Part shown: positions 1 through 10,220 of the stretch, in pieces
Position numbering within the stretch: position 1 is the first letter of the stretch
Layout: every line of letters starts with the position of its first letter
DNA from: Phallusia fumigata
Taxonomy: Eukaryota > Chordata > Ascidiacea > Phlebobranchia > Ascidiidae
Assembly: GCA_008931825.1 (NCBI GenBank)
Contig: QXVZ01027090.1
Coordinates: forward strand, 1,971-48,964
DNA: 46,994 nucleotides
Reading direction: 5' to 3'
Position numbers and translations under genes: made by a program
The notes under the pieces: generated by a model
What the model was told of the DNA's origin: nothing
Databases searched by the model: none
Seen by the model: only the letters and a program-made list of their open reading frames with translations

Positions 1-1040
1 TTGTAATAAACTTGTGATCATCATTTTTTGTGGAACCCCTTTTTCTGAAGGAAACAAGGATTATGTTCATCTGCGTTTATCTTGCTTGCCCCTAAAAGAG
101 TTAAACTTTTTTCCAGCTTTACCTACCACAAACAAAATGTTGAATAAATATTTGAGAATCTTGAAGCCTTTTGAGGATTAATTCTTTTGTCTGTTTACTT
201 TTTTTTAAATTTTTTGTTTAACTTGGATTAAACTCTATCACCTGTTTTGTTTAAGTCCCATTATTTGTCCTGTCAAAATAGATAAAATTATCCAAATAAG
301 AAAACTTTTTTGTTATTGCAGATTAGGTCATTGTGGTGTGTTAGGGTTTTGTAATTGACACTACACACACTAATTATGGGTCCCCTTCCTGAAAGGGGAC
401 ACATATTGTTTTTACTCTGGTTGTTTTTCTTTTCTTATTTTTTCTTTTTTGTCCCCTGCAGCTTGTCCCCCCCCTTTTGGCATGAAATGTTTGATGGATT
501 GGGATGAAACTTTCACAGCTGGTAGATACGGTCAAGGCGGTGTGTCATGAGTTTTGTTTAACCCCATAGCCCTATTGGTTACCCCGCTAGCCCCAAAAAG
601 GTAAAACGTTTTTGACATGCATGCGCACCACAAGTTTAGTGTAGACTATATACACAATTTGGTAGTAACATGGACTTGCCTTACTATGCCAGACAATTAA
701 TGGCAGTTGTCTGATTTTGCGGAAACCAATAGCATGAGGCATTATTTTGGCCATTATGAGGTCACATGTATCTAACGAAAGGGAAATCCCCATGTTGAAC
801 AGTTTTGAAACCCTGGGTTTAATAATTTAACAACATTCGAATTGAATAAAATTTACACAGTTTGTAGAACATGCCATTGTGATGCATCGATTTCATTTTT
901 TGAACCCATAACCCCATCAGTTACCCTGCTAACCCCCTAAAATGGGTTTAATTATTTAACAACATTCGAATTGAATAAAATTTACACAGGTTGCAGAACA
1001 TGACATTGTAGTGCACTGATTGCTTTGTTTATACCCATAG
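1..1040. other. Intron or upstream sequence of the left-edge gene, with a local tandem repeat
   Basis: AT-rich sequence with no exon I could recognise. It precedes the first clear plus-strand exon at 1041 and is probably an intron of that gene. It contains a duplicated unit of about 130 bp (see the repeat at 815-1040), plus a more diverged related stretch near 540-600 that shares the 'cccatagcccta...ttaccc.gctagcccc' theme. Confidence 0.4.
815..1040. repeat. Imperfect tandem duplication, about 130-bp unit
   Basis: Two copies begin with GGGTTTAATAATTTAACAAC at about 817 and GGGTTTAATTATTTAACAAC at about 945. Both continue through the same 'attcgaattgaataaaatttacacag' text, then 'gaacatg.cattgt', and end in a 'tacccata' or 'aacccataa' motif. 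The second copy ends in the splice acceptor of the following exon, so the acceptor of a coding exon lies inside repeat-derived sequence. Confidence 0.7.
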
Positions 1041-1636
1041 CCTGGACATGTATCCAGAAACGCACAATGTAGAACTTTGCATGTGTGGGGACCCATGCGC
1101 TTCTGCCAGCAGAAACAATCATGTCATAAATAGCACAGGTAACTATAAGACCCAATGTAATATAATGTGGAGAATATATCCTCTTTTAATATCGGGTAAT
1201 AGTGTATATAGTATGTCTATATATGGTAAGCCACCCTAGTTTATAATTAAGTTAGTAGGACATGCATATAATATTATTTTGCTGAAAGCTGACCAACCAG
1301 TTTGTTTTTTATCTTCAAACTAAAATTTTTGAATTTTTTTTAGGGCATCAGCATGGAATGGTGTTACCATTACACTGCTGGTAGTTGGTTCGATTGGCAT
1401 TCTCCTTGGCATAGTTCTCTGCACACGCAGAGTCAAGCAACAATGGAAATATTTGAAAAGAAGCAATGATGTTGATGAAAGTGACTGTGTAATTAGGCAC
1501 TTGGTAAGTTCATTAAACAGCACAACTTTGCAAACTCTGAAGCCCTAATACAGATTTGATTTAGGACAAAGTCATATCATCCCCTGATGAGTTTGTAGCA
1601 GCAAATGGTTCTGAACGTTTGGATGTGTTGGAATAA
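1041..1636 (+). CDS. C-terminal exons of a single-pass transmembrane protein (partial)
   Basis: Three exons, about 1041-1138, 1352-1503 and 1565-1636 (stop TAA), join in phase. The first gives a short extracellular segment with the motif LCMCGDPC and an N-glycosylation site (NST). The second encodes the membrane helix TITLLVVGSIGILLGIVL, then a basic stop-transfer stretch (TRRVKQQWKYLKR). The third encodes an acidic cytoplasmic tail ending LDVLE. The total intracellular tail is about 55 residues with no kinase or other catalytic domain. The N-terminal ectodomain lies left of the window, so the receptor family cannot be named. The acceptor at 1351 (CAG) was preferred over the nearer TAG at 1343 because only it keeps the frame open. 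Two AATAAA signals follow at 2054 and 2068. Confidence 0.7.
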
Positions 1637-2053
1637 CTTGCTTGGTATAAGAAACGTTATCAGTGTTAATATAGTTAGTGCCCTTCCAAGGGTGTTTTTG
1701 TGTGTAGTCGTTTACCTATCTGCAGTCGTTGTAGTACACCCATTTTTGCTAGCTACTGTAAACTGTGTCTTCCCTCCATTCATAACAGGTGTCTTTTTAC
1801 TTTCCATCGTACCAAGTATTGCGTTTTCAAATGTCGTCACCGCATTTCCACGTACTACCTGTTTTCGTCGTCGGGCGCTGGTAGAAAGTCTGACGCACTC
1901 GGTTTACGCAAACAACATCTTTCCTCACCGCCGATGTCAAATTTGTTTTGTGCGCTCGGCAGTTATTTTAGTCTCTCCAATGAACCGGCTCAGGGTGCGG
2001 GACAAAAAAATCTGTTGTGAGCCCGCTTTTGCCAAGGGTGCTTGGTAGGTGTA

Positions 2054-2073
2054 AATAAATGTAAAAAAATAAA
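2054..2073 (+). terminator. Polyadenylation signals of the left-edge gene
   Basis: Two AATAAA hexamers, at 2054-2059 and 2068-2073, lie about 420 bases downstream of the stop at 1636 on the same strand. The interval holds no other credible exon and reads as 3' UTR. Confidence 0.6.
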
Positions 2074-3296
2074 TGTCTTCTAGCCTTTTGATCAAACTTG
2101 GGCCTCTGTAGATATTTTGTAAACAGTAACTGTTTCTGGGTTTTCCTGGGCGTTTGCTACCGATATTGGCCTTTGCTGCTCTCCAACCATGTACTTCTGT
2201 TACATTTTTTGTCCCATATCTGTTTCAAAAGTGCGTTACGGTAACTATTCTTTGCTCTTATATCTTGTAAGAAGAACAAGTTTTGGCGCTGTGCATTTCA
2301 AAAAATCAATGTACATCTCGGAATGATGTATTTTCGGTGCGAAAAAATGTGTGCCGGGCAACTGGTGCAGTGCAGGCTATACATCAATTTAATCCAGCGG
2401 AAATTTTACATTCAACCATTTGTCAGTTCCCATTCGAAAAGCAGCTGTTACTGAATGCATAAGCATGCAGCCGTCCGATGTTAATTTCCCTGCACCGATT
2501 GCGACCTTGAGTGATGTGTTTGTCGTGATCGTCGATTTCTTCCGTTGATTTCCGTCGGGGGATTCAGAGTCGCACCAGCCGTCAATTGGTCGATTCTGGA
2601 ATAACAAACACACGTGGGTTCCGAAGAATCTTTTGGCGCGTGTGAGGCACCGAACTTGTCAATAAAGCGATTGTTGCTGACATAGATGACAGTACGCATT
2701 GAGTTGTGCGTACCGAACCTTTTAGTGATATTTGCTGAGTATCGTACCAACGTACTGTACTGCAATCCTTTGTGATGGATCGCAAACGCGGTACAGTAGT
2801 ACGTATTGCGTTGTGCGCACCACATATCTCGTTACGAAGGGCGTATCCGTACCTTTTGATGATATTTGCTGCGTACCTTACTGCCATCCCTGGTTGCCGA
2901 GAGATTTTACTACATTAGTTTATTGGTTCGGCAGAAGGTTTCTTTTCTTTTGGCTAATGTTCGATCGTCTTGAATTGAATCTTGAATATTTATTTTTTTT
3001 TTCTTTGGACCTATTAGGCGCCTTTACAGGATCGCCTACCCACTTTTGTGAGTTCAGCGCGTCCTAATAACACAATGGTTACACCATTTGGAAAATCTGT
3101 GCCGTCCCTTCGCATGCAGGTTCGAAAGCCACTATGTTGGCTGCAGCAAACGTTTGTCGCGGCGTAATGTTTTTAGTTTATCGTCGCCCTGACACAAATT
3201 TTGATCGATTTGGCGGAAGCATGTCAATAAATGCAAAATGTGATGGAAACATGATGTGGTCCGTACAACCATTAGCACATCAGACAAATATTACGC
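2074..3296. other. Intergenic region between two convergent genes
   Basis: I see no convincing coding exon. It contains an imperfect duplication (about 2690-2770 and 2810-2890) and minus-strand AATAAA hexamers at 2919-2924 and 2989-2994, which could serve the minus-strand gene ending at 3297. A GGTTCGAAA motif near 3119 resembles a Pol III B box, but I could not fold a tRNA around it. Confidence 0.5.
2690..2890. repeat. Imperfect direct duplication of about 80 bp
   Basis: The two segments share 'gttgtgcg.acc', 'accttttgatgatatttgct' (first copy 'accttttagtgatatttgct'), 'g.gtac' and 'tactgc.atcc'. They start about 119 bp apart. No coding or mobile-element signature is visible. Confidence 0.5.
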
Positions 3297-6200
3297 TTAC
3301 CGTTCGGAAAGTATTTGGATCTGCTGGATAAGTTGAAACACTGTGTCGTGCATTCGGGCCTGAGTTTTTAAATAGGCCCGACACGAGCATCCTCCTGGTA
3401 TTGAACTCAGCGTTGTAACCTAAACACATCAATGCGGCTGGTATTTTTGTAACCTTTTGCGAACGTAGTTTGTTAACTTACGTTTCCAGTAATCGAGTTA
3501 CTTTTGCTGTTGCCTGGATATCTTGCAAACACTGTGACGTTGTAGGTAGTTTCTGGATCGAGTTCTTGAAGCCTAAAAAACACAATGATGTTACTACAGA
3601 AAAACGTAGAAATACGTTTATTTTGACACTTTTGTAACAGACAAATGACTAAACCTGCTAGACAATGCACCGACCGATACTTACAACAAAAAGCTGTTTA
3701 TGACACCTTGCATTGTCAGTGGAATTGAACCGGGCGTTGAATATGTTACGACATAACTGGATGGCATAATGTTACTTTCTGGCACCATCCAACTGACAAG
3801 AAAGCTACTTTCTGTCACATCAGAGAATGTCAAAGGGCCGATAGGGGGCATTGAAAGTGTCGTGGCCGTGTCAGTGGACTCATTTGAGTTGCTGCTTGCT
3901 GAATAAACCGCAACGAGAGTAACCCGGTAAGTTGTTGCCGAAGGAAGATCACTACAGAAAACAAAATATGAGTAATTAATGATGGCACCAATGATAACTG
4001 CCTTATTATTTAATTATAGGGCAAAACACACCAAACTAGAGCATAGCTCTCTTTACCTGAATGTGAACATGTTTGTGTTTCTGGGCACGGTTACTTCGGT
4101 GACCATATTTTGTTTGGAAAGTGGATAAATAGTGAGTACATAGTGTTGCATATTCCGTACAGCAGACAGTGTCCACGACACGTTAATGGTGTGATAGTCC
4201 ACTCCATTAATCTAAAAGTATTTATCATTGGGCAAATGTATTATGTGGTATCACTCTCACATTAAAGTATAATATTGGCACTTTTACTTCTTTAAAGATT
4301 ACTACAAAGATTAATCGTAACCAGAGGATAAGTATGTTACCGTGAGTAAAACAAGCTCGTCCAATGTTTTTTCTGATCCTTTTTGGGGCTGAGAGTGTTC
4401 TCCATTGATTACTGCAGTTACCTCAACATCATACCAGGTGTTTGGGAAAAGGTCCTCCAATAGAAGCCTAACATCAATATTGGGATTTCGTATTGTTTTA
4501 CCTCTAACTAACTTAATTTGTACGCTTTGGGTTTTGAAAAAGTTGCTAAACTTAACATACGTATTCTGGTGTCCTGGTATAGTGACTTCAAGCAAATCGT
4601 CATCCGATGAGTTATAGGTTACGTAGTACTCAGTGACGTCACTGCGCATCTGCGGTGGGAGCCACTGGACCAGCAAAGTTGTTGATGATGGCTGTATTAG
4701 AAAAACGAGGGGTAATGACGCATTTACCAAGCGAAGAAAAATCTTACCTCCGAAAGAGTCAAACCGCTAGGTGCCGGTGATAACGTTTTGTTTGCCGTGA
4801 AAATGTGCGAACTTTCTGCGTCTCTGTAAAATAACATATACTGTGCAACAATAACATTTTTAGTCACATTACTACGTGATTGGTACCTGTAAATAGTCCA
4901 CACAATCATTGCATAATCAGTGGCCGGTCGCAGCCCTTCGCAGCGGATCACGTAGTTAGGTGGGAGCTACAGCACACAAAATTGAATATGGTATGTAAGA
5001 AAACATGGTGTGGCCGACGAATAAACCTACCCCTGTTACGGTTGCCATCACTGTGGTTTTATCTGGGGTTCTCGCCACGCATTCTGCCTCGTATCTGTCA
5101 GCGTCCCCTCGCGACGACTGAAAGTTTGCTACGAGATATGTGTAGCCTCTGTCAGTGACTCGAATGTTGTTGGGCGGCGCTGGCACTGCAACAGACGATC
5201 GGGTGAAATTGTTATAAACGATGCCTGCGTTGCGTACACATTGCAATCGATAAGCGATAGGGCCTGCTAAGTGCGAATTGATTGCCACACGAAGTGAAGG
5301 AGTATCTGGTGTGCCAACCTAACCGAACTACGTTCATTCGAATTTGCAACCGTAAAGTCTATGTTTAATGCAGCAGGTGTGTTGAGATAAAATAAATAAA
5401 AACAGTTTTATGGCAAATGATTAAAGTACCCTTTTTGCTTACATAAAAAGTTGTTTAGTGCCCATCAACGGTTATAGATAAAACGAGCACATCTTGTGGT
5501 GCCGCTTTTTAGTGTGTTTCGAATTCTTCCAAAACACAGTCACTTTTTAAACAATACAACTGTATGCTAAGATACTATTGTCGGCATTGCTAGAAGACAA
5601 CAGCTTGTTCTAGTTATCAATACGTGTTATTGCCGTGTCTCTTCCTGGGTCGCTGTTGAAAGTTTTTCCATTTTCCCGAACATGCCCAATCACTTCTGTG
5701 ACATACTGGGTGGCGGGGCGAAGTTGCTGGAAAGTTGTCGTTCGTTCGTTCGCATCTACTTCTACCGTCTGCAACAATGTCAGTGGGTTACAACAATATG
5801 ATAACCAATTAAATGCTGCTATGACTTGGGTTACGTGTCGAGTTTGTTTTGCTCGGAGAGTAAACTATTAGCAACAGCAATTTTGTGTTACTTATAAATT
5901 TTTGTAAAAATTGTGATGGTCTGGGCTTTAAACCTTGACTGGGTACGACTTTATTATGCTAAAATAACATCACATTGTACTAAGTGAACGCATTCAACAC
6001 ACCTCTACGTGTCGGTTTCGCCCCTTCGGAAAAATTCGGACTGTCCAGTAGTCCACTTGACAGTTAATGTCCTGCCACTCCACAGTTAGTGTGGATTGCG
6101 TGGTATTGGTGATGTTTACTAATGGTGAGTCCAACGATTCTAAAAAGCAATGTACAAGATTATGTGCGTGATTTTTTCATGTGAACTTGTTCGACATTCT

Positions 6201-9200
6201 AACAAAAATCAGCAAAACAAAGTAAAGAAAGATCAAACATTTAGCGCAGTTTTCGCTACAAAGCCACAGCCCACTTGTAACTCCAGTTGCACTGCCGATG
6301 CGGCTGTCAAATGTTTCTCCACGTTCAATCACGTGACCATTCACGTGTACTGAGTACCTGGTTGATGGCAAGAGATCACTGAACCGAAACTCGTTAACGT
6401 CGCCGCTTACTTCAACTGTCTGCATGAACACATCAGTTGTTAAAGACTACACTTAAAACTTATAATCTGGTTTGTGGTTGCGACGAACCCTTGTTTGTCC
6501 AGTCTCATCCGAAGTAATGATAGCCGTCCATGTGGAAACCTGGTAACTAATGTTACCCCATGCCGCTTCAAGAATCGAAAGTGTGGTGTTAACAATTTTT
6601 ACTTTCGGGGAACCAAGTGTATCTGTAGAAAACATCGCAAGTTTTTGAGTTTACTCTTCCAAATGGTTTTCTTGGGAACAATAAATAACCTGTTCTCTCT
6701 TCATCCATTCCTGTTGCCCCAAATAATTCTCCATACAAAGGAATCACCTTTACACTGTAAGGTGTGTCTGGCGTTAAACCTGTCAGCAACAGCTGAAGAG
6801 TGTCTGCCTCAACTAGACGTACAATCGCCTTCAACAAAACGTTAACGTTTTTGATGTGTACAAAGTTCTGCATGTGCAGTGGAATGTCACTTACCACAGG
6901 CGGCGGACCGACACCCGCTGAGTTGGGATCTTCTTTTCGCTGATACCTGATCTCATAACCGGTTAATCCGTGCCCACCCGCCTGCTCCCAATTGGCTGTC
7001 AGAGTTGTCAGTGTTGGGTTGCTTAGAGTAACAACAGTGTCACCAAGTGATACTACAAAAATGCATAAATTTTAAGTTTAATAAAACAAGTGATATTAAA
7101 GGCACTTACATGTTGTGAAAGATCCCCTCACTGGTTTGGAAAAATCCTCCTGTGTTACAGCCGACACCGACACGTTGTACATTCCAGATGGGTCCAAATC
7201 AACAAGGTCAGCAGTTCTATCGGCTTAAACAGACAGAATTTCAGGAGATCAGTTCAGACATATGGATACCAAACGTACGACTATAACTAAGCGGTATTTG
7301 CAAATTTAAGCGCAATTTGGGTTTGCGCCTGTAAAAGGTACGGTTTTCCGAAAATTTTGTAAGTCTATAGGTTTGTAGGTTGAAATAGAATGCTACAAGC
7401 GCAAACAGCGTTTTTCGATATCGGAATGGAACAGCCGTGCAAAACAACGGTTTAAGTAATAAAGTAATATCAAAAGTCTTCGCTTACTGATTTGCAAAAG
7501 AGTGTTTTGGCCTTGGCCGTCGGCTCGGGTGTACACCAGAACATAGTGATTGATAAATCTCTCGTCATAATCGCCGACTTCCCAGCTTGCTTTAGCGCTG
7601 GTGTGCGTTATACGGCTGAACCTCAAGTTGCTAGGGGTTGGTGCCGGCAACGCTAAAACGAAAAAATGGATCGTGCGTGTTTTAGCTTACGATCCGTAAG
7701 GCAAGGTGGCAGAATCGCAATCATACCGATGCAGTTAACCTCGCTGCTGTCCAGTTGCATATTTTCAGGGCACGAACAGGTGAAAGTCCCAGGTGACTCG
7801 ACACTGCAGCTATGCGAGCAAGGATCGGCGAGACAAGGATTCATTTCTGCAAAATTGGTCGCATGTGTTGTTTTGTTTGAACAAATGTTAGTGTTCCCTT
7901 CAACGTAAAAAACGCATTATAGCCAGGAATGCATTTCCGTTACTTACTGGTACAGGTTCTCCCGTCGTCTTCCAGCGTGTACCCGTAACGGCAGTCACAC
8001 TCGTATGACCGATCGGTATTGATGCAAATCTGATCACAGTCGTGTTGGTTTTCCACGCACTCCTCCAAATCTGCAAAAAAGATTCGTAACTCAACTGTGA
8101 ACTGCGATTTCCAGGGCCTCTAAGAAAAATCTTTTAAAGCGTTGCAAACAAATTTGGACCCATATAATAGCTAAAATAAAAAATGAGGCTAAATAAATTC
8201 ATCGCAATACCCTTTTTAAACGGCCCTTTGGTCATGGAACGCTGTGTAACTCTCAGCAAAAAATATGTTAAAGTATGTAAAAAGGTGGTACTAATGGTGC
8301 AGTTATTTTGTACACATTGTCGAAAGACGTGTGTTAAGCCTTACCCACGCAGTTGACGGCGCTAAAGTCGAGTCGCATTCCTGTGGGACACTCGCAGCGA
8401 AAAACTCCAGGCGAAACTGGAATGCACGTGTCCGAGCAGGGGTTGGAAAGGCAAGGATCGTTTGCTGTTAAACATATGTCAACTGTTTAAATTCTGCACA
8501 GTTTTAGGTTACGGAATTAACCTGCCTACCAAAGCACGAAAATCCATCCGATTGCAGGGTAAAAGCATCGTAACAATCGCACCTGTACGAGCCAATCGTG
8601 TTAACGCAACGTTGACTGCACGAATGAGTTTCCAGCACGCATTCATCGACGTCTGTCACACAAACAAAAATGATTCGAAACAATTCATGGCCAACTACGT
8701 CCACTTCAAATACTAACGAAGTTTTATATGGGCTAAGCGAACGAAGTATTCCGTCTAAAGTACGTCATTCTGGCGTCGCGAGCACCAACCACAAGAATGA
8801 GGGGGAGGGAAGCTTAATTTAAAGAAAATCAGGATGGTTACCCATGAATGGTAACATTGCTTGGATTATATTTGTGTAAATATGATTTTAGTATTGCTTG
8901 CACTTAAAATCAGCTAATGTGGGTTCCGTTCAGCACTTAAAAATAAACGTTTTTCCGTTGTTTACCGCATATAGTGGTATCGTGGACGTTCACATCGACC
9001 ATGTGAATTGCGTCAAAGTTTCTGACGTGAAACTTATGTTCTATTGTCGGCTCCGAAGCGATTTCTGTCAACTCTCGAGCGTTTGCTTTTCTTCCAACAC
9101 CAATGGAATAAATTTCGATTCCAGATTCCTAATAGCAGTTTAATGATTAGACATGTAAAATCACGTGCACAATCGAGATGACTTGGGGTATGAACCTTTG

Positions 9201-10220
9201 CCCTTCTCTGCCATTCGGTGACAGTGCCCCGCGAATAATCCTGAGATCGACCGTCAGTGATAATCACAGCGATTCTGTGTACCATTGGGTTGTCCAATCG
9301 TGCTCCGTGTTCTCTCGAGAACGATCGGGTGGTCATGAACTTTAGGGCTTCACCGGTCATAGTTCCTGCACACACGAAAACATACTTGCTGTCGCTGCGA
9401 GTCCGCCGAATTACAACCGATACGATCGTTTACCAGTTTGCATGTAAACGATGTTGTCGACCGCATTCATAAGATCGCGTTTGTTGTTGAACTGGTTGAG
9501 TCGAATTTCTTCACGAACCACGCTGCCATACTGCACCTGTATCACACAGTAGGGAAATGTCAGTCACAGTCACCGCCCGGCATCGATTCACACGGTAACC
9601 GTAACAGGGCAGCACTCACTCACACAACGACCTCTAAACAACTTGTGCCTAATAATCGATACTCACCACTCCGATTTGATTCGTTTCCGGCCCGATGTTG
9701 TGAAAAATGGTCGTGAAGTTTTTCACGTAGCCCTTGACGAGCTGGAAGTTCCGCGGAAGCACGCTGCGCGAACCGTCAAGAACGAGCACCAAGTCGAGTG
9801 GACGCGCACTGCAGATCTCTGGAAATACACCGATTTACCGCTTGTATTTTTAGCACAGAATTCCTAAATAGTGCTTGTAAACTTGTAATGTTTCGGTTGG
9901 CAAGGATTTAAAGAATGTTTGGTACTTGTGTCTGAAAATTTAAAAAAAAAGAATTGCCTTCAACGGGAAATGATCATACACTTGGCTTATATTCACACCG
10001 CAGTAAAGTACAAATGTGCGCAATTCCTGTAACCTTTACGTATACGTCATCGATTTGGGATGTATGGAGAAAACACTCACTCATTTCCATAGTCCTCCAA
10101 AAAATTCATTCAAACAAAGTTTTAGTTATTTTCCTTACCTTCGTTGTCGGCAACCGCAAATGTGATGTACACTATACAATATATCACAGCACAACTTATG
10201 GCGTGTCTGCACCAACTCAT
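3297..10220 (-). CDS. Secreted VWA-EGF-fibronectin III matrix protein (matrilin-like N-terminus), 25 exons
   Basis: Exons (5' to 3'): 10139-10220, 9667-9818, 9434-9537, 9196-9365, 8966-9128, 8530-8652, 8345-8464, 7948-8070, 7727-7846, 7488-7652, 7110-7223, 6895-7052, 6690-6828, 6489-6622, 6275-6419, 6003-6139, 5624-5768, 5031-5305, 4887-4966, 4748-4823, 4341-4691, 4057-4211, 3685-3951, 3482-3572, 3297-3419. Phases agree throughout except for one extra base near 9480-9484. The product is about 1,236 residues. It has a signal peptide, a VWA with complete MIDAS (DGSRS, GTMTGEA, ITDG) most like matrilins, four EGF modules (two of calcium-binding DVDEC/DLEEC type), about eight Fn3 modules, and a short tail with an amphipathic end. 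No membrane segment is present, so it is probably an extracellular matrix adaptor. Exon ends 5624/5305 and 6828 are the least certain. Confidence 0.88.
3482..7652 (-). other. Tandem fibronectin type III modules (about eight)
   Basis: Repeated Fn3 landmarks are visible: a Trp in strand B (ASWEV, ANWEQ, AAWGN, VEWQD, VQWLPP, VSWTL, VSWMV) and a 'LxPxTxYxVxV' strand-F motif ([96 protein letters not shown]). Most modules are split by one internal intron. The segment around 5130-5305 looks like a degenerate half module. Confidence 0.85.
7727..8652 (-). other. Four consecutive EGF modules, one per exon
   Basis: Exons 8530-8652, 8345-8464, 7948-8070 and 7727-7846 each encode one six-cysteine EGF module with symmetrical phase-1 boundaries, as is usual for shuffled modules. 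Modules 1 and 3 begin DVDEC and DLEEC, the calcium-binding consensus start. Modules 2 and 4 begin with NDPCLSNPC and MNPCLADPC, a non-calcium form. Confidence 0.88.
8966..9818 (-). other. VWA domain of the matrix protein, with an apparent 1-bp frameshift
   Basis: Four exons encode one complete von Willebrand A domain: strand A with [12 protein letters not shown], then [14 protein letters not shown], the TGTMTGEAL loop, [12 protein letters not shown] and IYSIGVG. In exon 9434-9537 the first half (VQYGS...FNN) and the second half ([17 protein letters not shown]) are in different frames, separated by a run of four T on the plus strand where three would be in frame. All flanking splice phases demand the shorter version, so a single-base insertion (assembly error or allele) is the simplest reading. 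Confidence 0.85.

Noticed and set aside
1605..2048. Plus-strand 147-codon frame
   Set aside because: It overlaps the last exon of the left-edge gene in another frame and continues into its 3' UTR before the AATAAA at 2054; no domain visible.
3060..3140. tRNA-like or SINE-like segment with GGTTCGAAA B box
   Set aside because: No acceptor stem or anticodon arm could be paired, and the A box is poor.
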